This document shows, in pieces, positions 34,669 through 44,673 of a DNA stretch of 64,000 bases. This DNA comes from Dermanyssus gallinae (lineage: Eukaryota; Arthropoda; Arachnida; Mesostigmata; Dermanyssidae). The notes beneath the pieces are model-generated. The model saw only the letters and a list, made by a program, of their open reading frames with translations. It was not told the origin of the DNA and searched no databases. The stretch is from NCBI GenBank assembly GCA_003439945.1, contig QVRM01001405.1, forward strand, positions 122,131 to 186,130, written 5' to 3'. A program made the position numbers and the translations under genes. The number at the start of each line of letters is the position of its first letter. The first letter of the stretch is position 1.

Positions 34669-35421
34669 CGCTTTTAATTTTATTAATCAATTTATATTAC
34701 AATCCGGTGTAAATGAACGTGTTAACTTTCAGCCTATAACAGCCCTGGTGTGCACCATTCGGCAAGCGACCCCAAAACTGAGATCGCGTTGCCCCGCTGG
34801 ACGTCAATGGAAAGTCTTTGGCGCAAAAATTGTGCGGCTCTCTTGTCCCCAGTAGTTATCTTTAATCGTTCGCCCAATTTAGTAAGTATTCTTTCAGTCA
34901 AGGGGCCCGGTGGTCCCAAGGTTTCGAAGGCCACTGGGCTGAAGTTATGGGCTCTTGCCAGTTCGGCATATTTGTTCATCTTGTTCGTTTCTGCTTGGGT
35001 CGCGGCGTGACCAGCTCTAAGTGAACCGAAACCGACCATTGAGGGTGAAAGTGAGTCGGTTACGGTGGCATCCCACATGAGGGTACGGCCTCGTTCAAAG
35101 GGGATGAGAGTCATCCCGTCGGGACGCTTGCCGTCGTTTCTGGTTAGTCCAGTTGGTTCCAGTGTACTTGGGTAGCCTGCCGTCCTCAGGGCCCTTGCTA
35201 TTGTGTCGTTGATAGCCGCGTGACGTGGTCGACGACCTTCACTGAGGACGCAGGATAGAGCGTGGTGAGCTCTAATGCCGACTGGCTCCCCGCATCGGCA
35301 TATGTGAGGGTGAACGAGCGGCGTACCAAGTCGGAGGCCAACGCATATTCTTGTAGTGGCATTATCCTGTAAGGTTCCTAACGATGCACTGGGTACTTGA
35401 TCAATAAGTAAACAAGCAAGA
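34669..35421 (-). mobile_element. 5'-truncated RLE-family retroelement inserted in foldback copy 2
   Basis: A 753-bp minus-strand insertion flanked by the 7-bp direct repeat CAAGTCA (34662-34668 and 35422-35428), the target-site duplication. The uninterrupted site is seen in foldback copy 1 at 901-925 (GAAAGTCATAAAAAGTCGAT). The 3' end, on the left, is AT-rich without a clear poly(A). The insert carries only the C-terminal part of the parental polyprotein. Confidence 0.88.
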
Positions 35422-35429
35422 CAAGTCAT
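34734..35429 (-). CDS. C-terminal RLE-type endonuclease domain of a non-LTR retrotransposon
   Basis: Uninterrupted 231-codon frame. The ATG and first codons derive from the flanking target duplication, so this is a truncated fragment, not a designed start. Domains: CCHC-like finger (CRCGEPV...HHALSC, about residues 43-60), RHAAINDTIARAL, then KRPDGMTLIPFERGRTLMWD with an R-PD-x15-D pattern and ATVTDS, then KYAELARAHNFSPVAFETLG and a C-terminal FLRQRLSIDVQRGNAISVLG helix-like block. A CCHC finger followed by PD...D is the arrangement of the restriction-like endonuclease of R2/R4/NeSL-type elements (described with about 12-14 intervening residues; here 15). With RT missing it cannot move on its own. 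The clean frame suggests a young insertion. Confidence 0.75.
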   Translation of the reverse strand: MTCLACLLIDQVPSASLGTLQDNATTRICVGLRLGTPLVHPHICRCGEPVGIRAHHALSCVLSEGRRPRHAAINDTIARALRTAGYPSTLEPTGLTRNDGKRPDGMTLIPFERGRTLMWDATVTDSLSPSMVGFGSLRAGHAATQAETNKMNKYAELARAHNFSPVAFETLGPPGPLTERILTKLGERLKITTGDKRAAQFLRQRLSIDVQRGNAISVLGSLAEWCTPGLL

Positions 35430-36199
35430 AAAAAGTCGATATGTTACGTTAACGTTTTTCGTGAAAAATCGTAAAATGTTTCCATTACGACCAAAAATGT
35501 ATGTCCAAAAGACCAGTTACACGCAATAGCAAATTTAATGCCCACTATTTTCGTACCAAAGTGATAGTGCAGCGTTACGTAGTTGTCAAGTAACTAAGCT
35601 TTTTCGATAGCCATATCGAATGCGTAGGCGTGCATACCTTCCTAGGGTGTATGAGAAAGTTAGGTACACATTTTGAGGTTTGGTAGAACTCGGTAAGAAA
35701 ATTATTTTTCCTAGTGGAAGGAGGGGGCGGAAACGTCTTGGCAAAATTTTACGGTTTTGAACGTAAAAACTTGCACGTAAAACATAACAACTATGGCTGT
35801 CGAAAAAGCTTGGTTACTTGATAACTACGTAACGCAGCACTACCATTTTGGTACGAAAATAGTATGCATTAAATTTGCTATTGCATGAGCGTGGTCTTTT
35901 GGGCGTACATTTTTGGTCGTAGTGGAAAAAAAATTCGATTTTTCATGAAAAGCGTTAACGTAACATATCGACTTTTTATGACTTTTCTTAAACTGGTTAT
36001 TCGCTTTTCGCTACGCAAGCTAGTGAAGTATCTTCCATGCAGAATTTTCCTCCGAACACGCGGCCTACGCAGATGCCTGGTAATCATGACGAACTTAAAA
36101 GATCATCTGCAGTTGTATATAAAGGAAACGGCTTAATGGTATGACTTACTGCCAACGCAACGAGAACGAAGATAATGAGAATTAGCCGTGAATCAGCCT

Positions 36200-36625
36200 T
36201 CGCATCAGCCTATAGATTTATCAGAGCATATGGCCAGCGGATAGAACTTGTAAACAGCTTTCCATATCTGGTGGTGTAGTTAAATCCTAAGCCAGATTTT
36301 AATAGGCGCATCAAGCGATCTCGGCTGTGGTGCAGAGGTCTTGCTCCAAGAATATCTCGAGATAAAACCAACAGTGGCAAAAAGTTTTGAATACATTTCT
36401 CTGCGTCTAACGCTAAATAACTTGTCTCACTTGGACCAGACCAAATTGCTTTTCGTCAAACGGATGCTGGGGCTGCCGAAGAAATCATCGGCAACCATGG
36501 CACATGAGCTAGTGAGCGAAGAAACTCTCATAAACGCACTGTTTGGCAGAGAAGATCACGAACAAATGGAAGGTGAAAATAGATTACTTGAAGTACAGGG
36601 ACGAACGGAAGACGTCATTTAAGTG
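36200..36625 (+). pseudogene. RT thumb-region fragment, probably CxC family
   Basis: Plus strand reads LVNSFPYLVV, NPKPDFNRRIKRSRLW and, in the ORF at 36341-36622, LTLNNLSHLDQTKLLFVKRM then LGLPKKSSATMAHELV. This parallels LTPINLDQLNQIKAAFLKRT at 33.95 kb. No catalytic motif is included. Confidence 0.5.
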
Positions 36626-37825
36626 CAAACGGTACACAGACGGACCTTCCTTAAGTCCGACGGCTGGAAACAGTGTAAGCAGAATAACCGAGCTTCAAAC
36701 GGCTTAGGGCTGTATACGCGATCCGTGGTAGACTAAATGTATGATGATTATAAAGTCAGCAGACTTTCTAATTAGCGACAGCTTGTCGTCACTGTCAACG
36801 ATGCACCGAGCACTGAACCCTCGACTGGCTAAGGAGTGAGGCACAGCATGGAGGTTCCAGCACAGCTCCCTCTTTTGGTGCACCTTACAGGCAGCCCCTT
36901 CTAACAATGGAGAAGGAGCAGACAACCCTTAGCCCTTCGTTAAACTGAGCATGATCCGCGTCTAAAGGTACCATGCCGCTCGTTGTTCATGCAAAAAAGC
37001 TCGGTAAGACACATGATTGTAAAGCACAAGAGCAACTAGACCCTTTACTTAACACTAGGCGAAGGAGGCCGCTTCATCCAACGAGCTTCTCCAAGCCATA
37101 CTTTGTTCATATATGTGACCTTTAGGGACAAGTCGGTGTTTCGCACTACTGTCAAATCAGTCAGAGCAGCTGCTGCTAATAAGCACACAAGTCTAATCTC
37201 TGCACCCGTCAGACCTTTCCGATGCGGCCACTGCGGATGTTCACCGAAGGGGCTACTATGCTAGATCCCAGAGTTAACACCGCCTACGGAAATGCATTCC
37301 ACAACTTCTGACGACCTCAGGTAGCCGTTCCCTGAAACCGAGGCTACAAAAAGTCACCTCTGGATAAGATATTGCCGCGGCATCCAGTTCTCCTCTGCAA
37401 GCTTTTCGACAAAACCGAACCTCATTAGACCTTACTTCAAGCTATTAGAATGGTTTCCGCGGGGCTTCCGGGTAATCGACATTTTGACATAAAAGCACGT
37501 CCTGAAAAAGCTAGGTTTCGTAGTTTCGGTGCTCGGATGGATTTTACCGAAGAACGCTCCACAGTCTGCAAGTTCTTTTAGAAAATCACTGCTATGATAT
37601 CCTTTAGTCCGCAAATCCGGCAAAATGTATGTGCTATGGCAGAGCATTTGCTTCTTGTCGGGGACTCACAGGGGTCCTTTCCTGCTCCGATACTCCCTCC
37701 AGACCAGTTGAACGACTTCTTGACAGATATCTATATATATGGTGTCGCTCCTGAATTTGAAGTTCACCCTCAGTCATAAACGCTAACTCCTCGGGTTTGC
37801 CGTCGTATTATATATATAGATGCCG

Positions 37826-37883
<58 letters not shown>

Positions 37884-37949
37884 TGGACTGACACTACGCT
37901 ATCTTTGCAGTTGTGGCCGCCGCTTATGTATCACTTATGCGTCAGTCGT
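36626..37949. other. No gene seen; (TA)n at 37828-37880
   Basis: Unique-looking sequence. FRCGHCGCSPKG near 37.22 kb on the plus strand hints at another Cys-rich retroelement scrap but is too short to assign. Confidence 0.45.
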
Positions 37950-38345
37950 CGGCCGAGATTAGCTTAGGACTGGCCCATATCGCCAGCGACCATACCACCG
38001 CCTGCGTTGCCTCGTTGGATTAAAATGAATATTCTCTGCCTAAGAAACTCCTCCGATTTCTTAATTTATAAATGTTACTCAGCTCGGCGCAGATTCAATC
38101 AAGCAGTGTTTTCGTAACAGGGCCTCTAGACCCTAGCGTATCAAAGGCGAACGGTGTGAACTTGTACGCGCGCCTAACATTTGAGTACCTCCAAAAAATC
38201 CTCTGTTTTCGGCCTCCTCTGCTACATAACTCCCTCTGAAATGTGCTCCGTCGGCGTGAATTAGTTCGTTACAGTTATGTCCCTTCTCGAAGGAGATCAA
38301 AGTCATACTGTCAGTTTTCGTCTTTTAGAGGCAAGTTCGTAGCTG
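37950..38345 (-). pseudogene. Decayed RLE-family C-terminal domain
   Basis: Minus-strand pieces: DSMTLISFEKGH (compare DGMTLIPFERGR at 35.1 kb), RRAYKFTPFAFDTLGSRGPV (compare RAHNFSPVAFETLGPPGPL), then after frame changes FLRQRIFILIQRGNAGGGMV (compare FLRQRLSIDVQRGNAISVL). The order and spacing match the intact copy; stops and frameshifts show decay. The PD of the nuclease core is not readable here. Confidence 0.68.
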
Positions 38346-41039
38346 TCATGCATATAGATATCTACACGTCCATCGGGAGCTGATTTTCGCTTCATTTGCA
38401 ATCACTATAAAATTTAGTTTCTATATATGTATATATGATAAAACAATAAAAATTAGATAATGAATAACTTGGCCGCGCGGTTAATCTACATGCCTGCTAC
38501 ACTTAGAATGCCGTGATTTACACGTACCTGAGCACGAAGCGTGACCGCCAAAGGCTAGTAGTGCATCGTTCTGAATAACTGGGATCCTTACGTTTCCTAC
38601 ACAAGCTAAAAAAAAAACAGGGAGAGTCTTTATATCAAAGGATAACACTTCGGTCTTAGACATCTCGGCACAGTCTGTTTTGTAGGCTAGATTTATAGGG
38701 GGCGTGCGCTTTTATGTCTACGTTTACCTAACGTGAATTAGCAAGACAGCCTTGTTTTTGGTATATAAAGATGTAGTAACTTGTTCACATATTTAAAAAT
38801 AGTTTGCCCCAGTTCCGTAATTCAGTTATTTCCGTAAAAGAGCACGTCTCCATGATTGCACAGTGCAAGGTGTTTCTGTCCTGTTCAGTTATTAGTCACA
38901 TATCATTGACCTTGAAAACATATATATCGAAGGTAGCCGTGCTATGTCATGCGATAGACTATGAACCTATTTTTCTGGAGTTCCTTTTTTCATCGATATG
39001 TTCTAAACGCGCGTCCTGGTGTACAATTTGCAATTAAAAATGTAATGTCAATGCAACGTTCCTTAAGATAGTTTTGGACATTCCTAGAAACGCACAAAAC
39101 TAGCTAACTCACTAACTCAAAGGGCGACGCCGTTCACACAGAATCTGATAAACCGCTTTCAATTCCGACCACGGCGTCACTGCCAGAGTTCTGTAGGAAC
39201 TTTAAGCAGTACATGAGAAATGTGCCAGAAGCGATTGTTCAACAATTGGACATTGCGTTGGACAATGCCTGATGATAGAACCGCTCTTCGAGGAGCTCAC
39301 GTTCTCACTCGCTTTTTTGCCCATGGATTCTACTATAAAATTTGCTCTCAGACTGGGTTCCACACCCTTTAAAAATTTTAATAAAATAAATATGTCGGTC
39401 AGAGCCAACAACCTGGGTGCTGGGTTGGTGATATTTTCCGGAGATGCTTGCACAACAGATGCTTAACACAACATCTATAGAGGTTCAAGATGAACGAAAG
39501 CAAATGTTGTTTTCGAGACGTAATGCACACCTGTAATGTAACGTAATTGACATTACCGAAGGGTCGTGTAATAGTAAAACCTTATGGAAGAAATTGGGGA
39601 CGGCTCAATTAAAGCTAAGGGCGAATTAAGACCCATAGTATTTCGTAAGCAATATATTGCGTTATTTGTTTTTTGGCGATGATGGCCGCGTAGCAAGGCC
39701 TTTGGCAACGTAGAGTGTGAAAGGATCAGTCACGATGCCGTCTCAAACTAGAGCTTGGTCCTAAGAAACTACGACTTGTCAGTATTGTCGTATATCTAGA
39801 TTATTGGAAGGCGTTAGCTGCCTTTGTGGATTATTGGTTCTGCGACGCCACGGGAACCTCAACACCCAGGACTTTTTTCGATATGAGCCCGCTTCAAGTT
39901 TAGGAGTAACCTTAAAACATTTGTCGAGAGGTTGAACTGTTGTAAAAGTACTAATTTGTCCGAGGTCTGGCCGCACCTCCTTAGGAGGCGGCTGATTCAT
40001 AAGGCAGACATTAATAAGGAGAGTAACCGAGGCAAAAAAAAGGCCCCTGTAAACCCCAAGATGAGAGATGACTTCTTATTAGGAGGCGACTAGTGGCAAC
40101 GCTTAATGACGCACAAGCATCTACACGAGGTTGTCTGAAGCTTAGGTATTTCTTTTTAGGCTTTTTCCTTTAGGCTGCAGTGTGACTTCCGGAAACGAGC
40201 ACATCCGTCGAACACAAATGTCTAGTCGCACCGAAAAGATTCCCCAGTGAGTTTGAATAAAGAGCCGCGCACAGTATCCTTATCGGACGGGGATTCATGG
40301 CGAAGATTTGTGTGCAATTCGACCAATGGAGAAGCGATATTGTTTTTACGGACAGGCACGTAAAAGACTGCAGGGGTGAACGCTATCAGCGAAAGCGAGC
40401 CGTAACTAGGGGCAGCCTACTAGCCTCAGAAGCTGCTCCTCCGATTGACTTGAGAATAATGCGGGACACTTGGGTTTGCTTAAGGTATCTTGGATCAGCT
40501 TGCTTGGATGAAGCAGTCCTCTTTTATGATGTGAGTAAATTGTCTGCTTGCTCTGTGTGCTTTACAGCGATGCGTCGCGTGAAGCCCTTCACGTGAACGA
40601 CGAGTAGCAGATGGGGCACAGTAGCCTTGGGGCGGATCACGCCCATTCTCAGCTGACGAGGAAGGTGCGGGGACTGTCTGCTTGTGCTCTTAGAATTAGT
40701 AAGAAATGCAAGTTAATCCTTGCTTGTGGTATTGCGACGGCCACATCATCATCGTGAGTAAACCACTAGAAAAGAAAAAAATATACATATATACCTGTTA
40801 TATATATCTCAAAACGGTAACGGCGCTCCTACTGACAGGGGTTCATACCCAATTTTACTAGATATCATGTGGATTAGACTTGATGTTCTTTTTTTATGGA
40901 GGAGGGTTAAATACTTTTACGTACTATTGCTACGAGTAGAAAATAAATAGGTCCCACTTTCCAATTCGAGCAGTGTGGAACTCGACCCCAGCGGATGGGT
41001 GTTAGCCCGCTGAGACCCCTACCCACTAAACGCACCTCC
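38346..41039. other. No gene seen
   Basis: About 2.7 kb, mostly unique-looking. An 83-codon minus-strand ORF at 39202-39453 is not low complexity but matches nothing I recognise. A tRNA-like string on the minus strand near 40975-41040 (TTTAGTGGGTAGG and GGTCGAGTTCC) lies at the 3' side of the R1-type element and may be another SINE scrap. Confidence 0.45.
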
Positions 41040-42425
41040 CCCTCTTAAGCTTCACTCTATGATGGCCCAGATCTCCATAGAACAGTACTATGAGCCATCA
41101 GGAAAAGTGGCGAAGTGCCACTCGTATCATTTGGCCGGGGTCACTCACGGGTTCCCCAACGCTCGACGTGTCTTGTACTAACACCTGCGAAGCCGCATCA
41201 TTCCGACTAACGTGATTTTCTAGTGCAATAGACGGAAATCTTGCTCTCCTGAGCCATCTCAAGGTTCCTTTCTCCTTCATTACCTCCGTAGCCATAGCTG
41301 CTCCTAGCGTCCACCTAGAAATCATGCCGCATATGTAGTCTACGAACTCCTTAAGGGTTCCTCTGGGGGGATCTGGAATATTTGCTCCTCTTCCGTCTCC
41401 CTCACTGGTCCATTTCTTCCTGAGTTTTGCAACTGCTGTGGCTCTAGCCTGTTCCAGTGCCGGGCACTGTAGAAGAGTGTGGGTCGAGTCATCCTCCGTT
41501 CCCTCTTGGCAATGAACGCAGCTCGATGTCGGAGCCTTTCCGATTCGAAGGAGGTATGTCTGAAAGTCCCCATGTCCCGTGAGGATCTGCGTGAGGGTAA
41601 TGGTGTGCCCCGGTGCTCCAGCAGGAATGGAGTTTCATTTGGCTTGCTATGCTTCCATTGCCTTCTCTCTCTCTACTTCCTTACTGCTGCTCGAGCTGTT
41701 GTCCCAGAGTTTTCGCCTTTCCTCCACCTTTAGGTCCCAGGGAAGAGCTCCGGCCAGCACGAGAGCAGAGTTTGTGCTAACGGTGCGATACGCCGGATAA
41801 TCCTGAGGGCCGCCACTCTCTGAGTGCCTCCAAGGATCCCTCTCGCTTTCTTTGTATTCAAAGAAGCCTTGAGCCAGGCTGGGGACCCGAATAGCGCTAT
41901 AGATTCGGCCACTGACATCAGCAATCTACGCCTGCATTCTCTTCGTTCGTGAATGTTTGGTAGAATTCTTGCAATTGCATTAGCCGCCTTGGCCGTCTTT
42001 GCCGAGGTTATCTTCAGGTGGGTGAGGCCCGTCAGGCTCTTGTCCAAGCGGATCCCCAAGTACCGGGCCTCCTTGACCTGTTTTATTTACTGTCCTGCCA
42101 GGTATAGTCTAATGGGACTCACCTTCTTCCGTCCCGTTAGCAGTATAGCCTCGCTTTTCTCCGGAGCGATTGCTAAGCCGGCTTCGTCCATCCATCCCCT
42201 CGTAGACTCTAGTGTTTTATTAGCGTTAAGTTCAAATTCTTCTGCAGTCTTTGCCTGAACTGTGATGGCCAGATCATCCGCGTACGCGATCATCTCTACT
42301 CCTTGTGGAAGGTTATCCTGGCAGAGTGCGTCATCGTACGCTAGGTTCCAGAGCAGGGGACCCAGGATCGAGCCCTGTGGAACATGATGTTCTTGCATGA
42401 AGCTAACTAGGTAGAACATATTTCG
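41040..42425 (-). pseudogene. R1-type non-LTR retrotransposon: RT palm to C-terminal zinc domain
   Basis: Reads from 42419 down: EHHVPQGSILGPLLWNLAYD (PQGS block), GVEMIAYADDLAITVQA (catalytic YADD), DEAGLAIAPEKSEAILLTGR, a TAA stop at 42087, then EARYLGIRLDKSLTGLTHLK and SVAESIALFGSPAW. After a frameshift near 41.73 kb it continues with SSSKEVEREKAMEA, QILTGHGDFQTYLLRIGKAP, then the C-terminal finger CVHCQEGTEDDSTHTLLQCP and ends MIRVALRHFS at about 41098. Three in-frame stops (TAA 42087; TAG and TGA near 41.64 kb) and one frameshift. The N-terminal half (EN, RT fingers) is absent, consistent with 5' truncation at about 42425. Confidence 0.85.
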
Positions 42426-42429
42426 TACC

Positions 42430-43740
42430 TTTCAGCACGTAGTTTAGTCTGCGTTAAGCCACTTATTTGGTTGGTATAATTTTATTTCGTTCCGGCAGGA
42501 ACCGGGACGCGTCTGTGTAGGAAATGCATGCTGTAGTCTCTCTGGCTGTGCCGTTGTGGCATCGTCCGATGATGCCGGTATTGTCGGCATCGTCAACGGC
42601 AACACATCAAGAAACCTTTGGCCAAAGATCTCGAGGCTCAAATGCTTGCAAGGATTGACGAGACGAACGAACGCGTCCACGATCATGGCTACTACTGTGA
42701 GCAAACAGCAGCAGGTTCGGCCGCCCTAGTCAGGGCATATGCAGCTCGCGTGGACAGAACCTGCTGCTGCCTTAAGCTCAGTGCGGAAAGCGAATCGGGG
42801 AGAAGAGGCAGGGTTAGACAATGAGAGATCTAGAGACGGGAAGAGATGACGCTTCGAGAGTCGACTGCTGGCTGAAGCAACAGCATCAGTAATAACAGCA
42901 ACAACAGCAACAACAACATACGTTTGAAGAGAAAGAGGCTCATTGCGAAGATCCGCCGCCGATGCCGGTCAACCCCACCCAACATCTGGTTAACTACTCG
43001 TTCGATGTGTTGTTGTTGTCATTGTTGTTATTATTGCGGTTGTTGCTGCGTCGTTATCGTCACCATCTTAGTTACTGTTGCTAAATGTGTTGTTGTTGCT
43101 GTTGTTGTTGTTGTTGTTGCTGCTGTTGTTGTTGTTCCTTTTGTTGCTACTGCAGTTTGCGCCGTCGATCTTGTGGCATAGTTGTTCTCGCTGTCTCTTA
43201 TTGATTTTAGGATTGGCAGTTTGGTCTTCAATGATGGCTGCCCAACCAGCCAGTTGTTCGGCGCTGAATCACGAGGACAAAAACGAAATTCTGGCCAAAC
43301 GAAGACAGAAGACAGCCGATGCAAACAAAGAACACCGACGCTGCCTGCCTTTTATACGGCGTATGACGACAGTCCAGTTTGAGACGGCTAGCAGGTACGG
43401 ATGTATAGTAAGCCCACGACAACGACGACAAAAACAACGACAAGAGCAGCATCGACAATGACAACAACAACGACGGCAACGACAGCAGAAGCATCAGCGA
43501 CACCGACAACAGTAGCAACAATGAGAGCAAGACAACGGGAACGAGAACGACGAGACAAGCCGACGACGACAACAATGACGACGACGACGAGGAGGAGGAG
43601 GAGACGAATGGCGAGATGGCGGAGTTGAGGTTGTGATCTCGTAGTCCGAGCGGTACTAACAGTCAAAGTAGGAATAGTAGTTGTAGTAGCTGCAGCAGAC
43701 GAGGAACTGGACGCTGACGAGGAAGGGGCATGAAAAGTCA
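42430..43740. other. Low-complexity block with TTG, CAA and GAC repeats
   Basis: CAA at 42890-42918, TTG/CTG at 43004-43150, CAA/GAC at 43420-43610. Both strands carry repeat-driven ORFs (Leu, Val, Thr). No domain recognised. Confidence 0.65.
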
Positions 43741-43849
43741 TGGCGACCGGTTGATGTCGGCGACGCTTCTAATTGTCACTGTAAGATGCGTACGATCTAG
43801 AGGAATAGTGCCATCGAAGCACCAGCGGCACCAGTCTCTACACACATCC

Positions 43850-43880
<31 letters not shown>

Positions 43881-44397
43881 CAGACGAAGAGCAAACTTTC
43901 CCGTCCAGCAGAGCGACGGTAGCACCGTTTCCCGCTCCTCCCCTCCCGCGCCGACGGATCAACCCGCGACGGAACAGGAGTCGCAGATTCGACTCAGTCA
44001 GTAGCTTCGATCCCGGCAGTCAACCGGTCAAACAGGACGAGCGAACGTAGCTGTAGAGTTCGGGTCTACTGAGACGAGGAACCGTAGCCGCCCCCGTCTG
44101 TTTGCTAAGACCTGCTGCTAGTGTAAAATATCCTGGCTACAGAAAACCATGCGACGGATGCCTGAAACAAGAGAAGCAACAGCAATAACAAAACAACAAG
44201 AATCGCAAACTAACAAGCACTGTTAGAAGAAGGAACATTCTTGGCATAAAAATAAGACGTCGTGCTATATGCTAAAAAAACCCTCAAATAAGTAATACAT
44301 TTCCAAAATTGAGTAACGACAAGTTGAGCTTAATCGCTTTTACTTGATTTAGATAGTTCAGATAAAATAAAATCCTTTCTATCTATGTAAGTCACAC

Positions 44398-44398
<1 letters not shown>
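43741..44398. other. No gene seen; short (TA)n at 43852-43874
   Basis: Unique-looking sequence, GC-richer until about 44100. Confidence 0.5.
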
Positions 44399-44451
<53 letters not shown>

Positions 44452-44457
44452 TATATA
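44399..44457. repeat. (TA)n array
   Basis: Interrupted once by ATACATATATAT near its right end. Confidence 0.97.
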
Positions 44458-44628
44458 ATGGCTATCACTGGCAGTCCAGTGCGGCAACGCGGCAGTCCAT
44501 AATGGGCACAATGAGGCGCTGCATCGAGGTACAAGCTCTACTGGTGGCGCTCCTTAAAAGCTCTTGTATAGTGAATTAATTAGATAAACGCTTATTAACT
44601 GGGACAATTGTTTTTTCCTGTACCTTAC

Positions 44629-44632
<4 letters not shown>

Positions 44633-44670
<38 letters not shown>
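44633..44670. repeat. (TA)n array
   Basis: About 19 TA units. Confidence 0.97.

Positions 44671-44673
<3 letters not shown>

Larger units (their letters stand above)
34387..36066. mobile_element. Foldback element copy 2, carrying a nested retroelement
   Basis: Left arm: 34387-34668 and 35422-35620. Right arm: about 35796-36066, the reverse complement of the inner part of the left arm (AAAAAGTCGATATGTTACGT, GCGTTACGTAGTTGTCAAGT and TTCACTAGCTTGCGTAGCG-type strings recur inverted). The centre, 35640-35795, repeats a terminal-like segment (TTTGGTAGAACTCGGTAAGA), as in copy 1. The right arm stops short of a CAGGGT-type terminus, so this end is truncated. Without the nested 753-bp insert the element would be about 0.93 kb. 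Confidence 0.85.

Noticed and set aside
34734..34880. Antisense ORF on the plus strand (34750-35010)
   Set aside because: Shadow of the RLE frame; the minus-strand reading carries the conserved motifs.
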